The notes: generated by a model from the letters alone, not told the origin. Shown: positions 1 to 9,600, counted from the stretch's first letter. The stretch: DNA of 64,000 nucleotides from Edaphobacillus lindanitolerans (GCF_900156305.1 NZ_FTPL01000001.1:682001-746000); one strand, 5' to 3'. Program-made: numbers and translations.

Positions 1-849
1 GATGGCACACTCAGCATGCCTGCCATACTTCAGTTCACTGCCCCGTCCGGCACGGCGCGTCCCGAATGGCTGTCCGCTGCGCTTCTTGACCTGATCCGGA
101 AAGGGCTCGTCGTCCAGTTGTCCGATCATGTATTTGAACGGACAGACCAAACGCCGGACCACCCGCATGAGCAGATCCTTCTGGACCTTCTGTTCAGGGA
201 TTTTGCCGGCCCCGACGGACACTTTGATCTGTCCCTTCTCCCCGATCTCACCAAATCGGAGAAGCAGGCCGACCTTTATCAAGCGGAGCTGGCCAAGTGG
301 CTCGGCGCCGTGAACGATGAAACAAAGTCTTCCGCGCTCAGAGAAAAACGGACCGGTTCGGCAATCATCCTGTCCCTTTCCGGTTTGGTCCTGACCGGAC
401 TGGCGATCTATATCGGCATTGCGGGATCGATCGCCCATGTGCTGTTCGCCGTTCCGCTGATCATCGGACTGTTCACTTCCGCTCTCCTTCTGCGGCCCCT
501 CACTCCGGAAGGCCACCGGATCCGGGCCGGCTGGGAGGCATTCACGGAGCAATTCGGAAAACTGGATCCCGGACATTGGCGTGACCTGCCGAAAGATGAC
601 CGGCTGCGGGGCTACATTTACGCAGTGGGAGCGAAGGATAAACATCTCAGCGGAGAATTTGAAGAATTCGGCTCGGTCGAACACCGTTCATCGTCCACAC
701 CGGCCCTCTACATCAATCCGTATTTCATGAACAACACCTTCTACGGCGCCAATTCCAATGCAGCCCAGCACGCTTCAAGCGTTTCTTCCGGAAGCAGTTC
801 AAGCGGAGGTGGCACCGGAGGCGGCGGGGGCGGATCCGGGGCGTTCTGA
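1..849 (+). CDS. DUF2207-type membrane protein, C-terminal part (5' end outside window)
   Basis: The reading frame is open to the left edge, so this is the C-terminal part of a longer protein; an internal ATG at 16 is not taken as the true start. The visible part has a soluble stretch, two adjacent hydrophobic segments (about residues 115-160 counted from the ATG at 16), a second soluble stretch, and a serine- then glycine-rich tail ending GGGGGGSGAF. A membrane hairpin followed by a Gly/Ser-rich tail is typical of DUF2207 predicted membrane proteins, whose function is unknown. The family assignment rests on architecture, since the N-terminal domain cannot be seen. Confidence 0.6.
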   Translation, partial: DGTLSMPAILQFTAPSGTARPEWLSAALLDLIRKGLVVQLSDHVFERTDQTPDHPHEQILLDLLFRDFAGPDGHFDLSLLPDLTKSEKQADLYQAELAKWLGAVNDETKSSALREKRTGSAIILSLSGLVLTGLAIYIGIAGSIAHVLFAVPLIIGLFTSALLLRPLTPEGHRIRAGWEAFTEQFGKLDPGHWRDLPKDDRLRGYIYAVGAKDKHLSGEFEEFGSVEHRSSSTPALYINPYFMNNTFYGANSNAAQHASSVSSGSSSSGGGTGGGGGGSGAF

Positions 850-902
850 ACTTCTTCCGGCGATGCCATTCAATCAAGGTCCTCAATAGTTGGATAAAAC
901 AG

Positions 903-930
903 CCCCTCCGGTAAAATGCCTCCGGAGGGG
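903..930 (-). terminator. Rho-independent terminator
   Basis: The stem CCCCTCCGG/CCGGAGGGG, read on the minus strand, is followed by TGTTTTAT. It sits just past the stop of the minus-strand reading frame ending at 946, which supports that frame having been a real gene. On the plus strand it could also end the DUF2207 gene, but there it lacks a good T run. Confidence 0.55.
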
Positions 931-945
931 CCTTGCTTCATCTTT

Positions 946-1146
946 TCAGCTCATCAACTCTTCGAATTTCTCGACGGTCATCATCGGGCCGCCGAATTTC
1001 CGGGTACCCCAAGTGTCATCGATGAACACATCGGCAAGCGACCGGAACCGTCCCCCCTGTCTGTCCGCCCATTCCAGGGCGACACCCCCTTCAAATGCAC
1101 AGCCATCGCCCCCCAAACCGAGAGAGGTATCTGTTGATGATGATTC
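946..1146 (-). pseudogene. short unrecognised coding remnant
   Basis: On the minus strand a 66-codon frame runs from just after an in-frame TAG (1147-1149) to a TGA at 946. It has protein-like composition, ending with WGTRKFGGPMMTVEKFEELM, and is followed directly by a terminator hairpin. No ATG or GTG start with a ribosome binding site precedes it; the only candidate is a TTG at about 1116 without a convincing site. The upstream side runs straight into the lrgB terminator. It looks like the surviving C-terminal end of a decayed gene, or a very small unrecognised protein. I do not recognise the family. Confidence 0.35.
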
Positions 1147-1161
1147 CTATGCAGCAAGTAA

Positions 1162-1189
1162 AACCCCCGCCGGTGCACCGGCGGGGGTT
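1162..1189 (-). terminator. Rho-independent terminator of lrgAB
   Basis: A perfect 28-base palindrome (AACCCCCGCCGGTG and its complement) lies 9 bases past the lrgB stop and is followed on the minus strand by TTTTAC. Confidence 0.85.
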
Positions 1190-1197
1190 CAATCGAT

Positions 1198-1878
1198 TCA
1201 ACTGAAGAAAATCGTGCAGACAATGGTCAACAAAATGGCCGTCAGAATATAGGCAACCGTGGCAATGGAACCTTCTTTGTCGTTTTCTTCGAACAATTTG
1301 GCGGTTCCGAAGCCGTGGGAAGCGATGCCGATGGAAAGTCCGCGGGCGACCGGATGTGTGATGCGCAACCGGTCGAGGATCGGGATGCCGAGTGTCGCAC
1401 CGCCGATTCCGGCGATCATGACGTAGACAACGGTTAGGGACGGGATGCCCCCCGCCATTGCCGACAGTTCAATTGCAATCGGAGTCGTCGCATTTTTCGG
1501 GATGACCGACCGCACGACGTCAGGGTCCGCTCCGAGGGCCATCGTCAGCCAGTAGCCGCTGAACAGGCCGAACAGTCCACCTCCGATGACGCCGAGCAAG
1601 ATCGGAACAAAATACTTCTTCACCATCGGTAAATTGAAGTAAAGCGGATAGGCGAGCGCAACGACAGCCGGCCCGAGGAGCCAATTCCACAGGTCCGCAC
1701 CCTTCATGTAAGTATCGTAGGGAATGTTGCAGATAAGCAGGATGGCGCAAAGAATGACAGTCGCCACAATGAGCGGCTGAAAGTATGTTTTTCTGTATTT
1801 ACCGTACAGATAAATGCCGAACCGGTATGCAGCGAGAGTCAGCAGGAATCCGAACAGCCAGAGGAGCATCTCCTTCAC
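1198..1878 (-). CDS. lrgB: LrgB/CidB family membrane protein
   Basis: A 226-residue, almost wholly hydrophobic protein with several membrane segments, of normal LrgB length. The conserved region with TTPIAIELSAMAGGIPSLT and the end segment with ARGLSIGIASHGFGTAK are characteristic of LrgB/CidB/YohK proteins. The family works with the small LrgA/CidA holin-like partner in murein hydrolase control and, in later work, pyruvate or other organic-acid transport. The start is GTG, overlapping the lrgA stop by four bases, with AAGGAT upstream, so the pair is translationally coupled. No LytSR-type regulator lies nearby. The family assignment is firm; the physiological role is inferred. Confidence 0.9.
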   Translation of the reverse strand: MKEMLLWLFGFLLTLAAYRFGIYLYGKYRKTYFQPLIVATVILCAILLICNIPYDTYMKGADLWNWLLGPAVVALAYPLYFNLPMVKKYFVPILLGVIGGGLFGLFSGYWLTMALGADPDVVRSVIPKNATTPIAIELSAMAGGIPSLTVVYVMIAGIGGATLGIPILDRLRITHPVARGLSIGIASHGFGTAKLFEENDKEGSIATVAYILTAILLTIVCTIFFS

Positions 1879-2231
1879 CGGGCATCCTTCCTTTCCGTGA
1901 AGCGCTGCAGCAGCCAGCCGACAAGTGCAATGGTCGCCAGCGTACTAAAAAGGACGGCGGGCACCGACACGGCATTCCAGGTGACGAACAGGCCGAGGTA
2001 CAGGATGATGGCCACTGTGGTCGGTATGAAAAACAGCGTGAAGTTCCGGATCAGCACCTGGGCCCCTTCGACATGGCGGTTGACCGGCAGATCCTTGAAC
2101 AAAAGAATGAATGCGAGAAGGAGGAGCAGGCCGACGATACTGCCGGGAATCGGCAGTCCGAGCCATTCCTTCAACCGCATTCCGAGACAGTAAAAGAGGA
2201 AAATCAAGGCAAGTTGCAATAATTTCTTCAT
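1875..2231 (-). CDS. lrgA: LrgA/CidA family holin-like protein
   Basis: 118 residues with about four membrane segments, beginning MKKLLQLALIFLFYCLG and containing the family block LPIPGSIVGLLLL. The ATG at 2231 is chosen because GGGAG lies about 11 bases upstream; a longer frame to 2333 adds a soluble extension with no family character. The last codon overlaps the start of lrgB, forming the usual lrgA-lrgB operon. LrgA/CidA proteins are holin-like oligomeric membrane proteins linked to autolysis and overflow metabolism. Both genes are read away from the divergent SDR gene. Confidence 0.88.
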   Translation of the reverse strand: MKKLLQLALIFLFYCLGMRLKEWLGLPIPGSIVGLLLLLAFILLFKDLPVNRHVEGAQVLIRNFTLFFIPTTVAIILYLGLFVTWNAVSVPAVLFSTLATIALVGWLLQRFTERKDAR

Positions 2232-2390
2232 GCATCGTTCATCTCCCGGGCTTGCGTCTAACACTTCTATACATCTTACGCCTCTTGCCGGAAAGGTCAA
2301 GGCACCGTGGATGAAAAAGCGGATCCGGTGCATCAGACAGCCCCCTTCCGGTACAATCGAGTCAACACCATAACCCGGGAGGAATATTCC

Positions 2391-3182
2391 ATGGACCTGA
2401 AACTGAACGGAAAGCGTGTCCTGGTCATGGCTTCAAGCAAGGGACTCGGCAAGGCGATTGCCACTGAATTTGCACGCGAAGGCGCGGCCGTCTTCCTGAC
2501 CAGCCGGAGCGAAGAGTCGCTCTCAAAAGGGGCCGCGGACATCAAGGCCGAAACCGGCAATGACGCGATCCATTACGCCCCGTGCGACATGTCATCCGGG
2601 GATGACATCATCCGCCTGTTTTCTGAAGTCCGCCGGACGATGGGCGACCCCGATATTCTCATCAACAATACAGGCGGACCGAGAGCCGGAGGATTTGATG
2701 ACGTGACTGATGAGGACTGGGTGCATGCATTCGGACAGAACCTCCTCAGCTATACCCGCACCATCCGTGAGGCCTTGCCATCGATGAGGAAAAACAACTG
2801 GGGGCGGATCGTCAACATCTCCTCGTCTTCGACGAAGGAAGTGATCGACAACCTGATCCTGTCGAATACGATGCGTGCCGGCATGGTCGGTCTGTCCAAG
2901 ACACTCGCCCGTGAAACGGCGGGCAGCAACATCCTCGTCAACACGGTCGGGCCCGGACGGATTGAAACAGACCGGATCATCGAGCTGGATTCCGTCACGG
3001 CAAAAAAACGGGGGATGCCGATCGGGGACATCACCGAAGAACAGCAGTCCCGGATCCCGATGGGCCGCTATGGCCAGCCGGCCGAATTTGCCTGTGCCGT
3101 CGTCTTCCTGGCGTCCGGCGCAAACACCTATCTGACCGGCCAGTCCCTCGTCATTGACGGCGGAATGCTGAAGGCACTCTGA
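2391..3182 (+). CDS. SDR-family oxidoreductase with non-canonical active site
   Basis: 263 residues with a Rossmann fold: the cofactor loop ASSKGLGKAIA near residues 14-24, NNTGG near residue 90, and the closing GQSLVIDGGM. The ATG follows GGGAGGAA by seven bases; an upstream ATG at 2307 lacks a site. Where classical SDRs have YxxxK, this protein reads SNTMR (in LSNTMRAGMVGLSKTLA), so the catalytic Tyr and Lys are replaced by Ser and Arg. The cofactor motif is also irregular. A known subgroup resembling beta-ketoacyl reductases has these departures. The substrate is unknown, and classical hydride-transfer chemistry should not be assumed. A terminator follows, so the gene is probably monocistronic. 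Confidence 0.85.
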   Translation: MDLKLNGKRVLVMASSKGLGKAIATEFAREGAAVFLTSRSEESLSKGAADIKAETGNDAIHYAPCDMSSGDDIIRLFSEVRRTMGDPDILINNTGGPRAGGFDDVTDEDWVHAFGQNLLSYTRTIREALPSMRKNNWGRIVNISSSSTKEVIDNLILSNTMRAGMVGLSKTLARETAGSNILVNTVGPGRIETDRIIELDSVTAKKRGMPIGDITEEQQSRIPMGRYGQPAEFACAVVFLASGANTYLTGQSLVIDGGMLKAL

Positions 3183-3226
3183 CAGAGCTGTTTACAGGCC
3201 AATCTAGAAATCCCTGCTGCCAAGTC

Positions 3227-3263
3227 AAAAACCGCCCTCTCCGGAACCGGGGGCGGTTTTTTG
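3227..3263 (+). terminator. Rho-independent terminator after SDR gene
   Basis: The hairpin AAAACCGCCC...GGGCGGTTTTTT, with a T run, starts about 45 bases after the SDR stop. Confidence 0.85.
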
Positions 3264-3318
3264 CTGCGTTGCGAGTGGCCTCCGGCCCGAGCGTGACAAG
3301 CCGGAAACAGCGGAAGGT

Positions 3319-4725
3319 TCAGGCAATGTAATCTTCTGCCGGAACATCATCCGGTTCTTCCTTCAAATAGTACCGTCCTTTCGTTGCAACGGCGATGGCC
3401 ACAGTCAGGATGGATGCGAGAAGCGCAGCAAAGAACGCTGCGGTGCTTTCCAGAAAGACCCCCATATAGCCAAGGGCTGCAATCGTCCCGATCAAGCTCG
3501 AGACGATGAGCGACAGGGTCCCGACCGGGTTCCATTTATACAAATATTGCTGGCGCGCCTCATAAAAACGTGGTCCGATCTTGAGCAGTTTCTTGACCAC
3601 GAGTGCATCCGTGACGAGTACAGCCGCCCAGGCGAGCAGGAAGACACCTTGGAACGTCATGGCCTTGTCCAGGTGGTCGACGATGCCGCCGAGCATGAGC
3701 ACGATTGCCGAAATACCGGCAACAACGACCCAGAATCTCCGGCCCGGCGTGAACCGGAATATATTCTCGAAAAAGCTGGAGAGTGACAGCGAGGCGCTGT
3801 AGATGTTCGTGACATTGATTCGCAGTTGGGTCAGCATCGTGAACAGGGCACCGCCAATTCCAAGAAGCGTGACGATGTAGACACCCGGATTGGCTTCGTC
3901 CAGGCGAACGCCAAACCAGATGCCGAGAACGCCCATCACCCCGAAGCAGAAGAACTGCGGGATGAACCCGACGGCGATTGCACCGACCTTCGTGTCTTTC
4001 GGTTTCATGAACCGTGTGTAGTCGGAAGCGAGGAGGGCCGTCAGCCCCATCATGCCATGGTGCATGCCGATGCACATGAGGAGCGCCGTCCCCCCGATTT
4101 CCGTTCCTTCAGGCATGTATGCCCAGAAACGGCCGCCGTTCACCGTCGGTGTGTAGAAGGAAAAGACGATGGCTGCGATCAGGAATACGAAGAATACCGG
4201 CAGGGACCATTTCTGAAGCTTATCAAGCTGAGAAATGCCGAACCAGTTGAGTGGAATTACGAGAGTGCCGAATAGGACGATGAATGACCATTCGGGGATG
4301 GAGGGGAAAAACGTGTGGACGGCAGCCACGAGAATCAGACCTTCAAATGCACAATACATGATGAAATTGGTCGCATAGATGAAGGATGTGAGAGAGGCGC
4401 CGATATAGCCGAATCCGCCGCCCCGTGACATCAGGTTGACGTTCATTCCAGATTTTGCGGAGAAAAAGGCGATGAACGAGCCGAGGATGCCGGCGACGAC
4501 GATGGCGTACGCTGAAGAGATCAAGGCATTGATGGCACCGAATTTCAGAGCCATCACGCTTCCCATCTGGAAGTAGAATATGGCTGTGGCGATTCCGAAA
4601 GTGATATTTGTGATGCTCAGCCATCCCATCTTCCGTTCGGAACGCGGGACGCGGTCCAGAGAATATTCATCTGCATTTGTTTCAGTTTGCTGTACCGGCC
4701 GTTTTTCGGCAGTAACAGAAGTCAT
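3319..4725 (-). CDS. NCS1-family nucleobase permease (cytosine/purine/allantoin type)
   Basis: 468 residues with about twelve membrane segments after a 35-residue soluble N-terminus. The first segment region (GWLSITNITFGIATAIFYF) and SRGGGFGYIGASLTSFIY match the NCS1 (cytosine permease, PF02133) pattern, including a Gly-rich loop after segment 2. The start ATG follows AAGGAGAGG. NCS1 proteins import nucleobases, allantoin, hydantoins or thiamine precursors with Na+ or H+; the substrate cannot be read from sequence. No catabolic enzyme sits beside it, so it is an orphan carrier. Its leader holds a TTGTGA-N6-TCACAA palindrome (4773-4790), which suggests control by a Crp/Fnr-family regulator. 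Confidence 0.85.
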   Translation of the reverse strand: MTSVTAEKRPVQQTETNADEYSLDRVPRSERKMGWLSITNITFGIATAIFYFQMGSVMALKFGAINALISSAYAIVVAGILGSFIAFFSAKSGMNVNLMSRGGGFGYIGASLTSFIYATNFIMYCAFEGLILVAAVHTFFPSIPEWSFIVLFGTLVIPLNWFGISQLDKLQKWSLPVFFVFLIAAIVFSFYTPTVNGGRFWAYMPEGTEIGGTALLMCIGMHHGMMGLTALLASDYTRFMKPKDTKVGAIAVGFIPQFFCFGVMGVLGIWFGVRLDEANPGVYIVTLLGIGGALFTMLTQLRINVTNIYSASLSLSSFFENIFRFTPGRRFWVVVAGISAIVLMLGGIVDHLDKAMTFQGVFLLAWAAVLVTDALVVKKLLKIGPRFYEARQQYLYKWNPVGTLSLIVSSLIGTIAALGYMGVFLESTAAFFAALLASILTVAIAVATKGRYYLKEEPDDVPAEDYIA

Positions 4726-4772
4726 TGTATCCTCTCCTTATAGATGACAGTCGTTCACGCTCCTTTTAATCT

Positions 4773-4790
4773 TTGTGATACACTTCACAA
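4773..4790 (-). promoter_or_regulatory. Fnr/ArcR-type operator in permease leader
   Basis: Perfect inverted repeat TTGTGA-N6-TCACAA, matching the TGTGA-N6-TCACA consensus of Gram-positive Fnr and ArcR. It lies between the probable -10 (TATACT on the minus strand, 4805-4810) and the permease start, a position expected to repress. Confidence 0.6.
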
Positions 4791-4804
4791 TCCGCAACTA
4801 ATCA

Positions 4805-4833
4805 AGTATAACAAACATGAACCGGCCAAACAA
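4805..4833 (-). promoter_or_regulatory. probable promoter of the NCS1 permease
   Basis: On the minus strand a -10 TATACT (4805-4810) has 17 bases between it and a weak -35 TTGTTT. The -10 is good and the -35 poor, which would fit a promoter needing or responding to a regulator. Confidence 0.4.
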
Positions 4834-4869
4834 AGGGATAAACAGGGAATTCAGCACATGCCCAACAAC

Positions 4870-4901
4870 AAAACGGCCCCCTCATTGAGCGGGCCGTTTG
4901 C
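4870..4901 (-). terminator. Rho-independent terminator of the MFS gene
   Basis: On the minus strand the stem AAACGGCCC...GGGCCGTTTTG lies about 65 bases past the MFS stop. Confidence 0.75.
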
Positions 4902-4963
4902 AATCCCGGCAGAACCTGATTGATCACCCGGGTAAGCTTCGAAAATGGTGTGAAGATGGATGT

Positions 4964-6295
4964 TCATGCTGACTTTTTCTTCATGCCCGTTATTCGGCGC
5001 GGGGTTTTCCGGCTGTCCACGCCCGCCCAAATCACGATCGGAATCAACAACAGCGAAAGCAGTCCGCCTGAAATTGAAAGCACCGGATAGCTGGTACCCG
5101 CTACAATCACTCCGGACAAGCCTCCCCCCAAAGCGCCTGACAATGCAATTCCCACATCGACGGATCCCTGGGTCTTGGCCCGGGTGGACGGTGAAGTCGA
5201 ATCAACCAGTATTGCCGTTCCGCTGATCAGTCCAAAATTCCATCCGAGGCCGAGCAAAACGAGTGCCCCGACCAAAACGGGCATTGAATCCGCAGGACCC
5301 GCTGCGGCCAATATACCGGAGGCCAGCAGAGTCACAGCAGAAGCCATGGCCATCGCAGCACGTCCGATTTTATCGACAAGAACCCCGGTCACCAACGAAG
5401 GCAGATACATTGCTCCGACATGGAACCCGATCACCAGTCCCACCTGCTTCAGACCATGGCCGTAGTGGCCCATATGGATGGGGGTCATCGTCATGATGGA
5501 CGTCATGACGAACTGAGTCATGATCATGACGAATGCCCCGGCGGCGATTCCCCGCTTGTTGACCGGCAAGGGGCCTTTGGCATTCCGAGGCAAACCACCA
5601 TTTTTCTCTTTTGCAATCAGGATCGCCTTTGCCACAATCAGCGGATCGGGGCGAAGCAGGATCAGAAGGACCGATCCGGCAAGCAGATAAGCCGCCGCCG
5701 CCAATATAAACGGACCCGCCAGCGAAGGAATCCCGATGGCTGAAGCAAGGTTGCCCATCACCGCCACCAGATTCGGGCCTGCCACGGCGCCGAACGTGGT
5801 GGACACGAGGGCCATGCTGACGGCTCTTGCCCTCCGGGCCGGACCGGCCAGGTCAGAACCTGCATATCGGGCCTGAAGGTTGGTTGCCGATCCCGCCCCG
5901 TAGATGAACAGGGAAACGAATAATAGCAGTGGGCTGTTCATCACTGCTGAAATGACGACGCCCACGGCTCCCAATCCTCCGGCCAAAAATCCGGCCGCCA
6001 GCCCGTACCTGCGTCCGTACCTCTGTGAAAGCCGTCCCACGAGCAAAGCGGCCCCCGCAGAGCCCAGCGTAAACAAAGCAGTGGGAATGCCGGTGATGCT
6101 TTCGGCGCCCAGCATGTCCCGGGCAAGCAACGCCCCCACCGTGATTCCTGCAGCAAGTCCCGCTCCACCAAAGATTTGAGACATCATGACGACAATCAAC
6201 GTTCTCTTGTATAATTGCTGTTGCTTCTCCTCAGACTCCACATAGCTCTGCAACAAAGTTGCTTGAGCGTCCCCTCTTTTCCCCTGATCCCGCAA
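4964..6295 (-). CDS. MFS transporter (drug-efflux-like)
   Basis: 443 residues with twelve predicted membrane segments after a charged 30-residue N-terminus. The loop between segments 2 and 3 carries GRLSQRYGRRYGL, the usual MFS motif A. The start is TTG with AGGAG 11 bases upstream; there is no ATG before residue 37, inside the first membrane segment, so TTG is the only sensible start. The substrate is unknown; the fold resembles multidrug or metabolite efflux carriers. Two palindromes within 80 bases upstream suggest repression by a regulator encoded elsewhere. Transcription ends at its own hairpin, so the gene stands alone. Confidence 0.85.
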   Translation of the reverse strand: MRDQGKRGDAQATLLQSYVESEEKQQQLYKRTLIVVMMSQIFGGAGLAAGITVGALLARDMLGAESITGIPTALFTLGSAGAALLVGRLSQRYGRRYGLAAGFLAGGLGAVGVVISAVMNSPLLLFVSLFIYGAGSATNLQARYAGSDLAGPARRARAVSMALVSTTFGAVAGPNLVAVMGNLASAIGIPSLAGPFILAAAAYLLAGSVLLILLRPDPLIVAKAILIAKEKNGGLPRNAKGPLPVNKRGIAAGAFVMIMTQFVMTSIMTMTPIHMGHYGHGLKQVGLVIGFHVGAMYLPSLVTGVLVDKIGRAAMAMASAVTLLASGILAAAGPADSMPVLVGALVLLGLGWNFGLISGTAILVDSTSPSTRAKTQGSVDVGIALSGALGGGLSGVIVAGTSYPVLSISGGLLSLLLIPIVIWAGVDSRKTPRRITGMKKKSA

Positions 6296-6327
6296 GATTC
6301 GCCAATCTCCTCTCTATCAGACCCTTT

Positions 6328-6346
6328 TTTCAAAACTATTTTGAAA
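6328..6346. promoter_or_regulatory. candidate operator of the MFS gene (8-base arms)
   Basis: TTTCAAAA-CTA-TTTTGAAA is a perfect inverted repeat with 8-base arms and a 3-base centre, about 33 bases before the TTG start and just upstream of the ribosome binding site. This spacing and symmetry suit a MarR/TetR-type dimer. Confidence 0.5.
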
Positions 6347-6357
6347 GACATCACACC

Positions 6358-6373
6358 CCTTCCACATGGAAGG
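6358..6373. promoter_or_regulatory. second palindrome upstream of the MFS gene
   Basis: CCTTCCA-CA-TGGAAGG, with 7-base arms, lies 11 bases beyond the first palindrome. It has a different sequence, so it is either a second operator or a leader hairpin. The rest of the 6296-6621 gap is AT-rich, probably holds the promoter, and contains no gene that I can see. Confidence 0.4.
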
Positions 6374-6514
6374 TTCTACCCGCTCATACTTATGAGAAAA
6401 TAGAAGATTGATTACTTATAAATTCACATTATCTCAACACACAAAATAAAGCCATACAATCGTTATTAATCTGGCTGTACTGCCGATTGGCTTTTCCAGC
6501 GAAGTGTTTAAACG

Positions 6515-6562
6515 TAAAAACCCCGAACCGGGACTTTTTAAAATATCCGGAGTTCGGGGCTC
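6515..6562 (-). terminator. Rho-independent terminator of the GW-repeat hydrolase
   Basis: On the minus strand CCCCGAAC and GTTCGGGG arms enclose a longer loop and are followed by TTTTTAC, about 60 bases past the stop at 6622. Confidence 0.75.
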
Positions 6563-6621
6563 AGTTCACTTTAGATCATATTCAATTGGAAGAGTATTGT
6601 GTTGCACAGTGATGTCCCGAC

Positions 6622-9600
6622 TTACTTATACTTCGGGATGTCAAAGATGATTAATGGATTTTCAAGCTGATCGTAGAACCTTTTGATTTGCGCAACTTGC
6701 TTGATCGCCCATTCGATGTCGGTCGCATATTGCGGATAACCCGGATTGGCCGGATTCCAGCGCATTTTATACAGGGTGTTCTGCTTGTAGCTGTTATGGA
6801 TGTACCGCTCACCTACGAACTTGGCTCCGCCCTGCAAGGCTGCTTCCGGAGTATACCAATTCTCCTGGTATGCCCGGAGTGCACCACGGATATCCGGGTT
6901 ACTGTCTACTGCCTCGATCCCGAACATATTGTATATCGGCTTCAGATTCGTGACATCTTTCTCGGTCAGGCTTGGTGTTTTGGTTATTGTCCATTTGCTT
7001 CCCGTCGGCGTCCATTGTGCTGTGTAAGCACCATCCGGCATGAAGACAGCCCACTTGTTCGTTCCAAGCACGCCCACCTTGATGCTGCCCGTTGCCAGCT
7101 TCGAGGTGCCGTTGCCCGTTTCCAGGAATGCGTGCGACATCAAGTAAAACACGTTGATGGAGCTTGACCGGGCACCGTCATTGAACGCCTTTCCTTTACC
7201 GGCAAGGATTCCTTTCCCGGTCAGGAACTGATTAAGTTGACTATCGGAAATATCGACTACCGCAGACAGATCCAGATGCTGCCAATGGCTGTTCTGATCG
7301 GGATCAAGATAGATAGCAACGTCTTCCCTTGTCGGGTTTCTCCATGTATCATATTTGATCTCATGCCAGTCTTTCCCCATCGTTACAATATTCCGCGTGG
7401 AATTCAAGGTGAGCGTTCCAAACAGATGGCTGGATGAGTCCGGAGCGGCCATGACCTTCGTGTTGCTTGCGGTTACCCTTACCCTGACCGGATTCGAAAG
7501 GGAGGAATGGACATACAAGGTCTCATTATTATAAATGATCTTGTACCACTTGTTCGAACCGCTGGTCACATCCCCGGTCACCTCTTCCACAATGACGAAG
7601 GAGGTCCGGTTCGGAACGCTGTACTTGATGCTTCCGGAGCTCAGGTTCGGCGCACTTCGCAGATTCACATTGCCCGTACTGATGATTTCACCGGTCACCT
7701 CTACGGATTTGGCTGAAACATAGGCATTCTGATTTCGGTATTTGTCCGTCTGCTGCAGCTGCTTCATTTGTATGTCCAGTGCTTCTGCAAGCGTCTTATT
7801 GTAGTTTGTGTACTTAAACTGTTCCCCTGAGACAGGAGCCTCGGACAGCTGAGATTGCTGCAACCACATTGTATTGCCTTCGAATACGCCCCGATACCAA
7901 AGGTTCTCTCCGACCTTCTCGGTCAGATTGACATTAAAGGGTTTACCTTTATGCGAAGCCATACTATCCAGAACCAGATTCCGCTTGCCTCCCCATGCTT
8001 TGGTGTAACTCATTCCTGTCCCGTTGATATACAGAGTTTTGGCAAGTTTATCGACGCCTTTATGTGGATGAGAGGAGAGATCCGAGGCTTTCACCCATCC
8101 AACCACATCTTTTGTACTGCTCGGGCTTCTGCTGATCAAGTAATAAAGGACGTTATTATAGGTGGTCTGCAATTTAATATAATAAACTTCGTGGGTATAC
8201 GCCGTTCCCGCCGGGAAAGACTTGCCGGGGACAGCATAATCAGGATAGATCAACACATTCGCAGTCCTTAAATGCCCGAGCCTGCTTGTTTTCTCTTCTA
8301 TACCAGAACTTAAGCCGGCCTGGCTGATCCAGGCTGTTTTGCCGTCAATTACCCCGCGGTACCAGATCGTCTCCCCCACCTTTTCTGTGAGGTTGACTTT
8401 GAACTGCTGGCCCTGAATACGTGATAAATTCTCGTAACTGATGTTTTTCTTTCCGCCCCATGCTTTGTCATATGCATGTCCGGTTCCCTTTATATAGAAC
8501 GTTTTGGCATTCTTGTCCACGCCGGCATGAGGGTGGGTCGACATGTCGGCTGCTTTCACCCATCCGACAACTCCCGTCGTGCTGCTTGGGTTTCTGCTGA
8601 TGAGGTAATAGGTCACATTTTTATAGACCGCCTGTTTCTTGATGTAATATACCTCATTTGTATAGGCGGTGCCGGCTGTGATCACTTCTTTCGGATTTTC
8701 ATAGTCAGAGAGAATTTGCACGTTTGCACTTCTCAGATGACCGAGCAGACTGGTCTTTTCCTCATGCGCAGTGGTAAGGTCCGATTCCCGGATCCATGCG
8801 GTCCGACCTTCAATTACCCCGCGGTACCAAATAACATTACCGACCTGTTCCGTCAAATTAACGTCAAACGCATTTCCTTTAATTCGGGAAAGGTCTTCGT
8901 AACTAATATTTCTTCGGCCGCCCCATGCTTTGTCATATGCATTGCCTGTTCCCTTGATATAAAAGCGTTTGGCTTCCTTATCGATTCCAAAATGAGGCTG
9001 GGTCGACATGTCTGATGCCCTAACCCATCCAACCACACCCGTAGTGCTGCTCGGATTGCGGCTGATCAAGTAGTACAGGGTGCTGCCGGAAACGATTTGC
9101 TGTTTAATGTAATACACTTCATGTGTATAGGCAGTTCCCGCTGTTATATAGCTTGAAGGTTTCAAGTAATCCTTGTAAATTCGAACATCCACGCTATTCA
9201 GATGGCCCAACCGGCTTGTTTTTACCGGAACAGGAGCAGCGGAAAGCCCGGAAGCAATGATCCAAGCGGTCTTTCCTTCTATCACTCCCCGATACCAGAT
9301 ATTGTTGCCGACCTTTTCAGTCAGGTTCACCTTGAATTCTTGTCCTGCAATTCCGGAAAGGTTATTGAACGAGATGTTTCTCTTCCCTCCCCATGCCTTC
9401 GAATATGCGTGGCCGCTTCCTAGTATGTAGAAAGTCTTCGCATTCTTATCCACGCCGACATGAGTTTGGGTGGACATATCGGACGCTTTCACCCACCCGA
9501 CAACGCCGGTAGTGCTGCTCGGGTTCCGGCTGATTAAATAGTAGAGCGTGCTTTTATATGTGGCCTGCCGTTTGATGTAGTAAACTTCGTTTGTGTAATC

